From contig NZ_CP038141.1 in assembly GCF_006542355.1 (NCBI RefSeq), forward strand, positions 839,001-903,000: a stretch of DNA of 64,000 nucleotides, given 5' to 3'. This document shows positions 36,837 through 46,545 of the stretch, one piece after another; the stretch's first letter is position 1; each line of letters opens with the position of its first letter. The stretch is from Swingsia samuiensis. Lineage in GTDB: Bacteria > Pseudomonadota > Alphaproteobacteria > Acetobacterales > Acetobacteraceae. The position numbers and the translations under genes were made by a program. The notes under the pieces were generated by a model. The model searched no databases and was not told where the DNA came from. It saw nothing but the letters and a program-made list of their open reading frames with translations.

Positions 36837-37853
36837 TTATTTTGGCCAGTTTTCAACGATCTGTTTCTTCACGCTCTCCGGAAGACCAACGTAATTTAAA
36901 CGAATATTTTCAGCGTCCCCATGCTCTAAACCCCAAACAAAGAAATCATGCACGGCTTTAGCAGTCTTCTGGTCTTTTATATCTGTCGGCACCAAAGCAA
37001 ATGTAGCCGTTACAATGGGCCATGCTCCTGCTCCATCCATATCCAACAAACTCACAGCCCCGTGGTCAGCACTACTCCAGTTTGCTGCATTCACGGCTTC
37101 TGTGAAACTCTTTAATGTTGGTAAAACAAATGCTCCAAAATGATTTTTTAAACGCGCAATTGTTAAATGGTTCTGAGCGGCATAAGCATACTCAACATAT
37201 CCAATTCCACCTTCTGTTTGCCTTACCATCGCAGCGACACCATCATTCCCACGCGCGCCAGCACCACCGGGCCATGCAATAGATGTTCCCGCCCCCAATT
37301 TTTGTTTCCACTCTGGAGACACCAGAGAAAGATAGGATGTAAACACAAAACTTGTACCGGAACCATCTGCCCGATGGATAGGAGCCACTTCTGTTTCAGG
37401 TAATGCAATATCTGGGTTCAAAGCTTTAATACGCGCGTCGTCCCATTCCGTAATTTCACCATCATATAAAGCCGCAATGGTTGAACCATCCAACTTGAGA
37501 TGGCCTGATGCCACGCCGGGAACATTTACCACAACAACCACGCCACTCATTACGGTTGGGAATTGATAAAGGTGCGTAGCTGCCAAACGCTCACCAGACA
37601 TTGGTTTATCTGATGCTCCAAAATCAACCGTCTTAGCAATAACCTGATCCTGCCCAGCGCTAGAACCAACACTTTGATAATTCACACGCAGCCCAGATTG
37701 CTGTTTTACAGCATCTCCCCACGCTCCATATATAGGAGCCGCAAAGCTTGACCCTGCACCTGTAATATCTTCTGCCTTCACAGAAGATGCAGCAAAAAGC
37801 CCCATACAAATCATGACGGTATAACTGAAAAGCGTACGCTTGTTCTTGATCAT
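36837..37853 (-). CDS. pstS: Phosphate ABC transporter substrate-binding protein PstS
   Basis: PstS captures phosphate in the periplasm for the PstCAB permease. The 338-residue protein has a signal peptide ending near SSVKAE, then the typical start ITGAGSSFAAPIYGAWGD, the phosphate-binding region HRADGSGTSFVFTSYLS near residue 160 and GNDGVAAMVRQTEGGIGYVEYAYA near residue 203. Length is normal. No pstCAB or phoU lies beside it; pstS stands alone and is divergent from a porin across a region with PhoB-type boxes. Confidence 0.95.
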   Translation of the reverse strand: MIKNKRTLFSYTVMICMGLFAASSVKAEDITGAGSSFAAPIYGAWGDAVKQQSGLRVNYQSVGSSAGQDQVIAKTVDFGASDKPMSGERLAATHLYQFPTVMSGVVVVVNVPGVASGHLKLDGSTIAALYDGEITEWDDARIKALNPDIALPETEVAPIHRADGSGTSFVFTSYLSLVSPEWKQKLGAGTSIAWPGGAGARGNDGVAAMVRQTEGGIGYVEYAYAAQNHLTIARLKNHFGAFVLPTLKSFTEAVNAANWSSADHGAVSLLDMDGAGAWPIVTATFALVPTDIKDQKTAKAVHDFFVWGLEHGDAENIRLNYVGLPESVKKQIVENWPK

Positions 37854-37929
37854 GTACGATCTCTATTCGCGTAGTTGATTGACCTTCTTTTTCTATCGAG
37901 GCCCCTCCCCAGCGAATAGAGGGAAAGAT

Positions 37930-37947
37930 ATGATACTTTCATGACAC
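37930..37947 (-). promoter_or_regulatory. Pho box for pstS
   Basis: On the minus strand GTGTCAT-GAAA-GTATCAT forms two seven-base direct repeats with an 11-base period, as in PhoB boxes (CTGTCAT-N4-CTGTCAT). It lies about 80 bases upstream of the pstS start. Confidence 0.65.
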
Positions 37948-38060
37948 AATCAAAATATGATGCACAAAAAACACAGAAACCTTTTGATATAAATATGAAT
38001 AACGTTTTTTACATAATCCCTACAGACAATAACCCAAGGTTTTATTAGAAAACTGAACCA

Positions 38061-38089
38061 GTGTCATAAAAATGCAATGATACCGTCAT
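38061..38089 (+). promoter_or_regulatory. Pho box upstream of the porin gene
   Basis: On the plus strand GTGTCAT (38061), ATGCAAT (38072) and CCGTCAT (38083) recur with an 11-base period, the spacing of tandem PhoB half sites. It lies about 90 bases upstream of the porin start. Confidence 0.65.
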
Positions 38090-38177
38090 GAAACCTTCCC
38101 ATTATTCATGACAAAAAATACGCTAATGCGCGATGTCATAACCCCGCGGCCCGATGATTCAAGGACCCATCGCACCC

Positions 38178-39890
38178 ATGACTTTCTGCTTCCGAAGAAC
38201 ACCTACTCTTCTTGCAACCTCAACACTGATCTCTGCCGGCATCCCATTTGCTCAAGCGCATGGAGCAGACCAAATGGAAATCATGGAACGGCAAATCCGC
38301 GCCATGCAAGCCCAGCTCAATGCCATGAAGAAGGAACATGCCGCCGAAGTAAAAAAAGCACGGGCTATTATTGCTCGACAACGAGAAGAAGCAGAAAACA
38401 ATCCTTACGCCACACGCCGCACCTACCTCGGACCAGCATCTCACTTCGCCACAGGCGGGCAAGGAAGCTGGACCGTTAATCAGCCTATGCTTGCCCCCCC
38501 CAGAACAGCAAGCACGCCGTATGGTGAAGTTACAGGTACACCACCTGCACACTCCAGCCTCTATGGTCCTTTACGCCGCGGACAAATCCAAGTTGGCGGG
38601 ATCCGAATTACATTAGGCGGGTTTGCAGAAGCCGCTGGTATGTGGCGTTCACGTAATACCGCATCTGATATTTCAACGGGATTTAATGCCATCCCTTGGG
38701 GTAATGACCCCGCCCACCATATGAACGAGTTCCACCAATCCGAACGCCAAAGCCGCCTCGCAGCACTGGTCGAAGGAAAAATCACTCCCAATTTAGAAGC
38801 AGATGGTTACATAGAGACAGACTTCCAAGGAGCGGGATCTTCCTCTAATTCACGCCAGTCCAATTCATACGTGCTACGTACACGCGTCTTTTACGGAGAG
38901 CTAAAAGATCGTGCGGATGATCTTCAAGTTTTAGGTGGCCAGAACTGGTCCCTTATCACAATGTTTAACAAAGGCATGTCTGCCCGTGATGAACAAATCC
39001 CCCTAACAATCGAAGCGCAATACGTTCCCGGGTTTAACTGGACACGAAACAGCCAGATCCGAATCGTAAAAGGATTTGATAACAGCAAATACCACGCTGG
39101 TCTCTCCATCGAGAATCCATCTGCCGTTCCCTCAGGCACTCCCTATGAACCCACAGGTACGACTGTCACCTATAAACAAAACGGAACCAACGTTAATAAC
39201 CCCAATACATATTACAGCACAGACATAGCCCCGGACGTTGTAGCCAAACTATCGGCTGACCCCGGATGGGGACATTACGAGGTTACAGGCGTTCTGCGCT
39301 TCCTACATGACCGAACGAGTAAACTAGGGGGAGGAACAAGCCATACTACCGTGGCCGGAGGCGGTGGCGGTGGGCTGATACTGCCCCTCATTAAAAAGAA
39401 ACTCTATTTTCAGGCCTCTGGTCTCGTTGGTGTCGGCATTGGTCGATACGGCACGTCTAACATCCCCGATTATGCTTTTAACCAAAATGGGTCTCCCAAC
39501 CCCCTTCCAGAAGCCAACGCGCTCATTGGCCTTTACGGCAATCCTACCAAAGCATTACGCCTCTATGGCTATGCTGGCGCCGAAGAAGTCACCTCTCGTA
39601 AATATTTCAACGCCAATGGCAAATCTTACGGTTACGGAAACCCTCTTTATAACATGTCAGGCTGCAATACCGAGCTAAGCTCTGTCTGCGCTGCCGGAGC
39701 GAACGTACATACTGTTGCTCAAGCGACGACTGGTTTTTGGTATGACTACCTAAAGGGCGATTACGGTACGATCCGCATCGGGGGCCAATACTCCTACACC
39801 TATGAAAATGCCTTCTCTGCTGTGGGAGGCCGCCCTCATACAGATGATAATATGTTCTTTATGTCACTCCGTTATATGCCGTTTAATTAA
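38178..39890 (+). CDS. Outer-membrane porin, probably phosphate-regulated
   Basis: I start this protein at the ATG at 38178 (MTFCFRRTPTLLATS, a good signal peptide cleaved near AQAHG), giving 570 residues; AAGGA lies 12 bases upstream, whereas the in-frame ATG at 38154 has none. Residues of about 30-70 after the signal form a charged coiled coil (EIMERQIRAMQAQLNAMKKE), as in trimeric porins of the DcaP type. The rest has repeated aromatic beta strands of a 16- or 18-strand barrel, ending in a typical final strand MFFMSLRYMPFN with C-terminal aromatic and polar residues. It is divergent from pstS with Pho boxes between, so phosphate or phosphorylated compounds are likely substrates. This is inference. 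Confidence 0.82.
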   Translation: MTFCFRRTPTLLATSTLISAGIPFAQAHGADQMEIMERQIRAMQAQLNAMKKEHAAEVKKARAIIARQREEAENNPYATRRTYLGPASHFATGGQGSWTVNQPMLAPPRTASTPYGEVTGTPPAHSSLYGPLRRGQIQVGGIRITLGGFAEAAGMWRSRNTASDISTGFNAIPWGNDPAHHMNEFHQSERQSRLAALVEGKITPNLEADGYIETDFQGAGSSSNSRQSNSYVLRTRVFYGELKDRADDLQVLGGQNWSLITMFNKGMSARDEQIPLTIEAQYVPGFNWTRNSQIRIVKGFDNSKYHAGLSIENPSAVPSGTPYEPTGTTVTYKQNGTNVNNPNTYYSTDIAPDVVAKLSADPGWGHYEVTGVLRFLHDRTSKLGGGTSHTTVAGGGGGGLILPLIKKKLYFQASGLVGVGIGRYGTSNIPDYAFNQNGSPNPLPEANALIGLYGNPTKALRLYGYAGAEEVTSRKYFNANGKSYGYGNPLYNMSGCNTELSSVCAAGANVHTVAQATTGFWYDYLKGDYGTIRIGGQYSYTYENAFSAVGGRPHTDDNMFFMSLRYMPFN

Positions 39891-39905
39891 CGTTTGAACC
39901 TTTGC

Positions 39906-39940
39906 AACTCCCCTGTTGTTCGCACAAAGGGGAGTTTTTT
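39906..39940 (+). terminator. Rho-independent terminator of the porin gene
   Basis: AACTCCCC and GGGGAGTT pair across 15 bases, followed by TTTT. The hairpin starts 16 bases after the stop codon. Confidence 0.85.
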
Positions 39941-40006
39941 ATGCACAAGGTTTGCCCGATCGCCATATGAAGGCTATGCAGTGCACATCAGCAAGAGGCT
40001 TTTGTT

Positions 40007-41332
40007 ATGCGTATAGCAATGATCGGTGGTGGGTATGTTGGTCTGGTATCAGGTGCCTGCTTTGCAGAATTTGGAACAGACGTCGCAATTGTGGAGCAAG
40101 ACCCTCACAAACTAGACGCTCTTTTAAATGGTCGTATCCCTATTTATGAACCTGGGCTCGATGCCATCGTCAGTAAAAATACTGAAACAGGCCGTCTCAC
40201 TTTTGGAAACGACCTTGCTGCGGCCATCGCAAATGCAGATGCCGTCTTCATCGCTGTTGGCACCCCGACACGGCGCGGAGATGGGCATGCTGATTTAAGT
40301 TACGTGTATGCTGCGACACGAGAAATAGCCAAGGCTGCTAAAAACAGTCTTCTTATTGTTACAAAATCAACCGTTCCGGTTGGCACTGGTCGGCAAGTCG
40401 CACAAATCTTAAAAGATGAAAGACCAGATATAGAGTTCTCTGTTGCGTCTAACCCTGAGTTCCTCCGAGAAGGCAGCGCCATTGATGACTTTATGCGCCC
40501 AGACCGGGTTATCATAGGGATTGATAATACATCTCCTGAGCAAGCCGACCGGGCAACCGAAATTATGCGCGAACTCTATCGGCCATTATACCTCATTGAA
40601 GCGCCTATCGTTTTTACAGATCTTGAAACAGCAGAACTAACTAAATACGCGGCCAATGCCTTTCTTGCCATGAAGGTTACGTTCATTAACGAAATGGCTG
40701 ACCTTTGTGAAAAAGTTGGTGCGAATATCCATGATGTTGCCAAAGGAATGGGATTAGATCGGCGCATCAACCGGCGCTTTCTCCATGCGGGGCCGGGATA
40801 TGGCGGGTCTTGCTTCCCAAAAGATACGCGCGCTTTAACAGCGATCGCTCAAGATGCGGGCATGCGCTCGCGCTTGGTTGAAACAACGATCGAAATTAAC
40901 GAAGCACGTAAAAGCCAAATGGCTGAACGCATTATTGCAGCAGCCGGCGGCAGCGTTCATAGCAAGAAAATCGGAGTTCTGGGGCTGACATTCAAGCCTG
41001 ATACAGATGATATGCGAGAAGCAGCATCTTTGCCTATTTTAACGCGCCTATGCGATGAAGGTGCCCACATACAGGCTTTTGATCCTGAAGGAATGGATGC
41101 AGCACGCCCTCTTCTGCCAGAGGTAATCGATTACCGGCAAGATGCTCTTTCCGCGGCAGAAGATGTCGATATTCTCGTCATTCTAACGGAATGGAATGCA
41201 TTCCGGGCTATTGACCCTAAGCGTTTGCGCGAGACCATGCGTGGCGATATTATCATTGATCTACGCAATATATGGAAACCAGAAAGCTTTAGAGCCGCGG
41301 GCTTTAAGTACAGTTCTATTGGGCGTCCATAA
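40007..41332 (+). CDS. ugd: UDP-glucose 6-dehydrogenase
   Basis: Ugd oxidises UDP-glucose to UDP-glucuronate with two NAD+, giving a precursor for acidic exopolysaccharides and lipid A modification. The 441-residue sequence begins with the Rossmann motif MIGGGYVGLVSGACFAEFG, has VGTPTRRGDGHADLSYV, and carries the catalytic cysteine in GPGYGGSCFPKDTRAL near residue 265. The C-terminal UDP-binding domain contains GLTFKPDTDDMREAAS. Length is normal. It is a single gene upstream of a sugar transporter on the other strand. Confidence 0.96.
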   Translation: MRIAMIGGGYVGLVSGACFAEFGTDVAIVEQDPHKLDALLNGRIPIYEPGLDAIVSKNTETGRLTFGNDLAAAIANADAVFIAVGTPTRRGDGHADLSYVYAATREIAKAAKNSLLIVTKSTVPVGTGRQVAQILKDERPDIEFSVASNPEFLREGSAIDDFMRPDRVIIGIDNTSPEQADRATEIMRELYRPLYLIEAPIVFTDLETAELTKYAANAFLAMKVTFINEMADLCEKVGANIHDVAKGMGLDRRINRRFLHAGPGYGGSCFPKDTRALTAIAQDAGMRSRLVETTIEINEARKSQMAERIIAAAGGSVHSKKIGVLGLTFKPDTDDMREAASLPILTRLCDEGAHIQAFDPEGMDAARPLLPEVIDYRQDALSAAEDVDILVILTEWNAFRAIDPKRLRETMRGDIIIDLRNIWKPESFRAAGFKYSSIGRP

Positions 41333-41335
41333 AAA

Positions 41336-41367
41336 TTCCCCTCATACTTTTTCTGTATGAGGGGGAA
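41336..41367 (-). terminator. Terminator of the sugar transporter gene
   Basis: CCCCTCATAC and GTATGAGGGG pair across seven bases. On the minus strand the hairpin is followed by AATTTTTATGG, so it mainly serves the leftward gene; it may also help end ugd. Confidence 0.8.
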
Positions 41368-41373
41368 TAAACA

Positions 41374-42753
41374 TTAATCTCTATTCACAGGGGCAAAAGT
41401 GCCATCCCGCAAATGCTGCTCCAGTTCTTCCAAAGATTGACCTTTTGTTTCTGGAACATAACGCCACACGAACCATATTGAAGCTGCATTAATAAAAGCA
41501 AAACTCCAAAAAGTAATGCCGGCACCCAGCATTTGCACCATTGAAAGCGTCGTCAAGGAAATAACCAAGTCTGCTCCCCAGTGAGAAGCCGCCACCAAAC
41601 TCATCCCCTTACCACGAGCGGACAAAGGATAAACCTCAGCGCCAACAAGCCACACTGCAACTGAAAGACTACCGGTATTAAAGACCGTATACGCAATCAA
41701 GGCGGCAACCGTTACCCATGTGCCCCACCCGGTAGAGAGGTGAAAAACAAACATTGCCCCAAGAATAATCAATGCAATGACAGCACCAGGGATCATACGC
41801 AACATCAAAGAGCGACGCCCCCAACTATCAACAGCCCATCCACCAAACAACGTTGCACAGACCATCGCAAATCCAACGACAACAGATGTTAGAAGTGCAG
41901 AGGATTGACCAAAGCCCGCATCTGAAAATATTGTTGGTGCGTAATATAAAACAGCATTAATTCCGGTTAATTGACACAGCAGAGCAATACCAACAGATGC
42001 AACAACAGCAGGCCGCACCCAAGGCTTCTTTAACTCTGACCAAGACCCCTGAGTATCATGATTGCTTAAAATGCTCTTTAGCTCATTTTCTGCGGCAGTA
42101 TCATTATCTCGTAGTAGTTTTAAAACTTCGAGCGCTTCTTCTTTGTTGCCTTTTAATGCCAACCAACGTGGGCTATTTGGCAAAAAGGCCATCCCTAAAA
42201 ACAGAATAACAGCAGGAAGCATTCCTATACCAAGCATGATGCGCCAGCTATAGTTCTGTAAGAAATACCCGACTAAAAAAGAAATCGTAACACCCGACAC
42301 GACCGCTAACTGGAACGCAACAACCAACCGTCCACGCTTATTAGCAGGCGACATTTCTGCAATATAGATCGGGACAATCTGAGATGCCGCACCAATAGCA
42401 AGCCCTAGAACTAAGCGGGCAGCAGATAGAACCTCAACATTCGTGGCAAAAGCGGCTACAAATGTTCCCACAATAAACAAAAAGGCCGCCACCATAACAG
42501 TGCGTCGACGGCCAAATCGATCCGAAAGTGTGCCAGCCATCAGACACCCCAAAAGGGCACCAAAGATAATAGCCGACGTTACAATTTCAGAGCCGATCGT
42601 ACTTAGGTGAAACTCTTCTCTAATCTGCAGCAAAGCAGACGAAATAATCCCTGTATCATACCCGAAGAGAAGTCCACCCGTCGCTGCGATCATGGCAACA
42701 AAGTTGGTTAACTTTTCTCCTTGTAATTTTCTTCCAATATTATACGCATGCAT
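41374..42753 (-). CDS. Sugar porter-family MFS transporter
   Basis: A 459-residue, 12-helix transporter of the sugar porter family, which takes up hexoses or pentoses with protons. The typical pieces are GYDTGIISSALLQI in helix 1, GTLSDRFGRRRTVM between helices 2 and 3, PNSPRWLALKGN after helix 6 (PESPR in most), the QLTGINAVLYYAPTIF region of helix 7, and the C-terminal VPETKGQSLEELEQHL. The exact sugar cannot be told. It is a single gene with its own terminator, about 120 bases from the terminator of the sulfate-activation operon upstream. Confidence 0.94.
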   Translation of the reverse strand: MHAYNIGRKLQGEKLTNFVAMIAATGGLLFGYDTGIISSALLQIREEFHLSTIGSEIVTSAIIFGALLGCLMAGTLSDRFGRRRTVMVAAFLFIVGTFVAAFATNVEVLSAARLVLGLAIGAASQIVPIYIAEMSPANKRGRLVVAFQLAVVSGVTISFLVGYFLQNYSWRIMLGIGMLPAVILFLGMAFLPNSPRWLALKGNKEEALEVLKLLRDNDTAAENELKSILSNHDTQGSWSELKKPWVRPAVVASVGIALLCQLTGINAVLYYAPTIFSDAGFGQSSALLTSVVVGFAMVCATLFGGWAVDSWGRRSLMLRMIPGAVIALIILGAMFVFHLSTGWGTWVTVAALIAYTVFNTGSLSVAVWLVGAEVYPLSARGKGMSLVAASHWGADLVISLTTLSMVQMLGAGITFWSFAFINAASIWFVWRYVPETKGQSLEELEQHLRDGTFAPVNRD

Positions 42754-42872
42754 AGTGATTACCTTTTCTGCTCATGCAGATTGTTTCAACAATCTTTAAT
42801 GCGTCAGAGACGATAAATCACTTCACAAAACAGATACTTTTTATTTCTGTACTTTATAGAGAAAATATATCT

Positions 42873-42923
42873 GCCGTAAAAATAAATAATGCTATCAGCT
42901 GTTATTTATATACTGATAGCATT
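42873..42923 (-). terminator. Terminator of the cysH-cysD-cysNC operon
   Basis: AATGCTATCAG and CTGATAGCATT pair across 14 bases. On the minus strand the hairpin is followed by ATTTATTTTTA. It lies directly after the cysNC stop. Confidence 0.8.
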
Positions 42924-42929
42924 ACCTCC

Positions 42930-44810
42930 TTATGAGCGGATATTTTTAACGATGAATTTACTCAATTCATCGACTGTTTCTTTTTCTGTCCTATTCCCTA
43001 TGAGGCGTAAATCCGCAGAAACAGGTTCCTCGTAGGGAGCTGATACCCCTGTAAATTCAGGAATCTTTCCATCCCTCGCTGCGGCATAGAGCCCTTTAGG
43101 ATCCCGCTCTTCACACACCGCAAGAGGTGTATCGATAAAGATTTCCTTAAAATCCACTCCCACAATTTGACGTGCGATATCTCGGTCTGCCTGTAACGGG
43201 GAAACCAAAGCAACAATCACAACTTGTCCACTATCGGATAAAATTTTTGCGACATGAGCTGCACGCCGAATATTTTCAGTCCGATCTTCTGGAGAGAAGC
43301 CGAGATCCCGGCATAAACCGGCACGTAAAGTATCCCCGTCTAAAACCGTGACCTTTACCTGCTTTTCAACAAGAGTCTCTTCAACCGCACGCGCTAGCGT
43401 ACTTTTACCCGACCCGGGCAATCCAGTTAGCCAGAACACGCCATTTCCATGGCCATGCAAGCGTTTCTGTTGTTCAGCGGTAACACGACTTGCCGTAGGA
43501 TGAATGGCACGTTCTCCGCTCTCCAACTGAGCGGCTCCCAATAAAGGGGCACCTCCTACAATCCGTTGATGACGGTCCACCAATACACCGCGGCCATCTC
43601 CCATTCCTGGGACAAACGAATCAAATAATATGGAATGTGAAGTCGTTAACGTAATTTCTGCAAAGCCATCGGACGGGACTTCATCAGCTTGCTTTAATAC
43701 GAGATCATCCAGATCAACGACAGCATCAATTGATGCCACTGTCACATCATATTCTGCTGTTGCAATGCGAAGGGTAAAGCTTTCCCCAACACGCAGAGGC
43801 TCGCCTCTCAACCAGAACAAACGCGTGCGAATACGAGCTGACCGTTCAGGCGCCTCACCTTCTCGATCCGCATGGAAAAGAAGATCCCCTCGATCAGGGA
43901 CAAGATCTGGCTCTAATCTTAATGCAATCGATTCTCCTGCCCCCGCCACGGGACACTCTGCCGCATGCCAGCGTGCAACCTCAGCTACCGTTGCAACTTG
44001 CCCTTGCACTCCAATAACAAGGCGGTCGCCTTTTCGAACGGTTCCCCGCTCTATGCGACCGGCAACATACCGAACCCCATCAAAGCGATACACGTCCTGA
44101 ACAGGCATACGAAACGGTAACGCAACACGAGATGTTGGAGGAGGAACGTTGGCTAAAGCCTCTACAAGCGTAGGCCCTTTATACCATGCTGCACGTTCGG
44201 ATCGTGCGGCAATATTATCACCATCTCGAGCCGAAGCAGGAATAACTGCTTCTACCTCTATTTCCAAACGCCCTAAAAGCTGACGAACATCAATCTCAGA
44301 TTGAAGAATTTTTGCTTCATCAAAATCAAGCACATCGGCTTTATTTAATAAAACAATGACATGCCGAATCCCGATAAGACGCAAAAGCATAGCATGACGG
44401 CGGGTTTGCTCCTGCGCCCCGTCTTTAGCATCCACGACCAACACAGCCGCTTCGGCATCAGCCGCGCCTGTGATCATATTCCGTAAAAACTGACGATGCC
44501 CTGGGGCATCAACAATCACAAACTCACGTGTTCCAAGCCGGAAAGGAATACGTGTTGAATCTACCGTAACACCTTGGTCACGCTCAATCTGCAAGGAATC
44601 GAGCAAAAAGCTCCACTCCACCGTCAAACCACGTTTGCGACTGCTTTCTACAATTTGCGCAAGCTTACCATCTTGGAGGCTATCAGTATCGTAGAGCAAA
44701 CGCCCGATGAGTGTGGATTTACCATGATCGACATGCCCCACAATAACAATTGGCGTTGGCGCAGCGCGATGTGCTGCTGGAAAGTTTTTAATTGCGTTAA
44801 TATCACCCAT
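42930..44810 (-). CDS. cysNC: Bifunctional sulfate adenylyltransferase subunit 1 / adenylylsulfate kinase (CysNC)
   Basis: A 626-residue fusion. Residues 1-420 are CysN, the GTPase subunit that drives ATP sulfurylase: the loops [17 protein letters not shown] and NKADVLD are clear, followed by EF-Tu-like beta domains. Residues 430-626 are APS kinase (CysC), which phosphorylates adenylylsulfate, with Walker [12 protein letters not shown] near residue 462 and the [16 protein letters not shown] motif after it. The gene begins one base from the stop of cysD, the partner subunit, and is the last gene of the operon. CysD is frameshifted in this sequence, which would leave CysN without its partner if real. 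Confidence 0.95.
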   Translation of the reverse strand: MGDINAIKNFPAAHRAAPTPIVIVGHVDHGKSTLIGRLLYDTDSLQDGKLAQIVESSRKRGLTVEWSFLLDSLQIERDQGVTVDSTRIPFRLGTREFVIVDAPGHRQFLRNMITGAADAEAAVLVVDAKDGAQEQTRRHAMLLRLIGIRHVIVLLNKADVLDFDEAKILQSEIDVRQLLGRLEIEVEAVIPASARDGDNIAARSERAAWYKGPTLVEALANVPPPTSRVALPFRMPVQDVYRFDGVRYVAGRIERGTVRKGDRLVIGVQGQVATVAEVARWHAAECPVAGAGESIALRLEPDLVPDRGDLLFHADREGEAPERSARIRTRLFWLRGEPLRVGESFTLRIATAEYDVTVASIDAVVDLDDLVLKQADEVPSDGFAEITLTTSHSILFDSFVPGMGDGRGVLVDRHQRIVGGAPLLGAAQLESGERAIHPTASRVTAEQQKRLHGHGNGVFWLTGLPGSGKSTLARAVEETLVEKQVKVTVLDGDTLRAGLCRDLGFSPEDRTENIRRAAHVAKILSDSGQVVIVALVSPLQADRDIARQIVGVDFKEIFIDTPLAVCEERDPKGLYAAARDGKIPEFTGVSAPYEEPVSADLRLIGNRTEKETVDELSKFIVKNIRS

Positions 44811-44811
44811 T

Positions 44812-45641
44812 TTACAAATACCCTGCTACACGCAAACGCTCAAATGCATCTTCTGATTCATGGTCCATAGCGCGGCCAGCACGCTCAGATGTTTTACTAT
44901 TTTCAAGTTCAGCAATCACTTCAGCGACCGTTGATGCATTACTTTCAATCGGGCTGGTAATGTCTTGGTCTCCTAAAGAGCGGTACCGCTTGCCTTCTTT
45001 TGCAAAGTAAAGATCGACCAGAGGAATGCCTTCACGTTCAATATAACGCCATATATCAATCTCTCTCCACGCCAAAAGCGGATGCACACGAATATGCATC
45101 CCATCTTCATAGGGTGTCGCGTATTGATCCCAAAACTCAGGAGGTTGGTTGCGCACGTCCCACCGATGGCCACTCCCTCTGGGGCTGAAAACACGCTCTT
45201 TAGCGCGTGTCGCCTGCTCATCTCGGCGAATACCAGCAATAACACCACGCAACTGATGTTTATCGATCAAATTCGCTAACCCAGCGGTTTTACGTGCAGC
45301 AGAACGAGCAGCCGGTGGTAATGAGGGATCTATCTCTTCAACAGGGGGGCAATCCCCCAAAAGCAAATCAAGATTCCATTTTTGGTGTATTCATCACGAA
45401 ACGCATACATTTCTGGAAATTTTTTCCCCGTATCGACATGCATCACAGGAAATGGAATGCGGCCCATAAAAGCTTTACGTGCAAGCCAAACCATCACGTT
45501 ACTATCTTTTCCCAAAGACCAAAGTAACGATAATGGTTTCAGCTTCCGATAGGCCTCTCGTAAAATAAATATGCTCTGCGCCTCAAGCTGATCCAGATCA
45601 TCCATTATGCGCGGTTCTGGCTGTGTCATTACTCGCTCCAT
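44812..45641 (-). pseudogene. cysD: Sulfate adenylyltransferase subunit 2 (CysD), one-base frameshift
   Basis: CysD is the catalytic subunit of ATP sulfurylase and forms adenylylsulfate from ATP and sulfate. The N-terminal part (frame starting at 45641) has the PP-loop [17 protein letters not shown] and the [17 protein letters not shown] segment, then leaves the CysD sequence near 45373. The rest continues in another frame from there to 44812, with GIRRDEQATRAKERVFS, HRWDVRNQPPEFW and the family C-terminus. Adding one A in the GGAAT at 45373-45377 joins the parts as a normal CysD of about 275 residues ([12 protein letters not shown]). It lies between cysH and cysNC with one-base gaps. The lesion may be a true loss or a sequence error. 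Confidence 0.9.
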
Positions 45642-45642
45642 T

Positions 45643-46323
45643 TTACGACGGCCGATGAATGCCGCACTCTGTTTTTAACATACCAGACCAACGCCCAGCG
45701 CGTCCGTCCTCACCTTCTCCAACCGGACGCGTACAAGGAGCGCACCCAATTGATTTATAATTCCTAGCAACCAAAGGATGACGAGGGAGGTTTCTACGCC
45801 TCATCTCGGCTTCGACCTTTTCTGGCCCCCATCCTGCCAGTGGATTAATTTTTACAGTCCCGTCACTCTGCGGGTCTACGACCTGAAGGGCAGCACGCGT
45901 CTGAGCTTGACTACGCTTTCTTCCCGTCAACCATAAATCAAATTCTGGTAATACCACATCCAAAGGCTCAACCTTACGTAACGCACAACATGCATCAGGA
46001 TCAAACATCGCTAGCTGATCTTCCGGATCTCGCTCTGCCAAAGCATGGTGAGACGGCTCTATCGTTCGAACATCTGTTAAGCCTAACACCTCAACCAGTT
46101 CATCACGATAAGAAAGTGTTTCTGGGAAGTGACGTTTTGTATCTAAAAAGAACACGGGGGTAGAAACATCACCCTGCGCAACTTCACTCAACAAAACAGC
46201 AGACTCTGCTCCAAAGGACGAGATAACCGCAACACGTCCATGAAACGTTTTGAAAATTTCCTCTAAAACTTCCGTCTCTGGTGTTTCTAATAAATGTTGA
46301 AGTTCAGATTGGGAGAGAGGCAT
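45643..46323 (-). CDS. cysH: Adenylyl-sulfate reductase (CysH, Fe-S type)
   Basis: A 226-residue thioredoxin-dependent reductase of activated sulfate. The PP-loop-like start is [16 protein letters not shown], and the catalytic cysteine is in the C-terminal ECGIH. Two cysteine pairs, [10 protein letters not shown] near residue 108 and CAPC near residue 191, mark the 4Fe-4S form that reduces adenylylsulfate (APS) directly, unlike the E. coli enzyme that needs PAPS. It is the first gene of the operon cysH-cysD-cysNC. A dyad AACTAT-N5-ATAGTT lies about 100 bases upstream and recalls sites near the Rrf2 gene. Confidence 0.93.
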   Translation of the reverse strand: MPLSQSELQHLLETPETEVLEEIFKTFHGRVAVISSFGAESAVLLSEVAQGDVSTPVFFLDTKRHFPETLSYRDELVEVLGLTDVRTIEPSHHALAERDPEDQLAMFDPDACCALRKVEPLDVVLPEFDLWLTGRKRSQAQTRAALQVVDPQSDGTVKINPLAGWGPEKVEAEMRRRNLPRHPLVARNYKSIGCAPCTRPVGEGEDGRAGRWSGMLKTECGIHRPS

Positions 46324-46419
46324 CTACTGCTTCCATATCATAACCAGATAAACCAAAATGGTTTTCTGCCATGAACACATAAGGATATCCACGCGCACAT
46401 TCAATGATTTATTTATTTT

Positions 46420-46436
46420 AACTATTTTTTATAGTT
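46420..46436. promoter_or_regulatory. Dyad AACTAT-N5-ATAGTT upstream of cysH
   Basis: A 17-bp inverted repeat in the 222-base gap between cysH and the divergent GIN-like gene. Its arms resemble those of the dyad upstream of the Rrf2 gene (14756) and the half site upstream of the sulfite-reductase operon (14133). Confidence 0.45.
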
Positions 46437-46545
46437 TTATAATCCCCCATTTCCATAATTCCTAAAGGCCTTTATAAGCTTTATGTACAAATCTATTCTT
46501 CATATCGTTCTCAATACAGAACGCACAGTAAAGTGAGGCAACCCG

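Noticed and set aside
38108-38479. 123-codon frame overlapping the porin start
   Set aside because: It is in another frame of the porin gene, which has a clear signal peptide and barrel; the composition is not protein-like.
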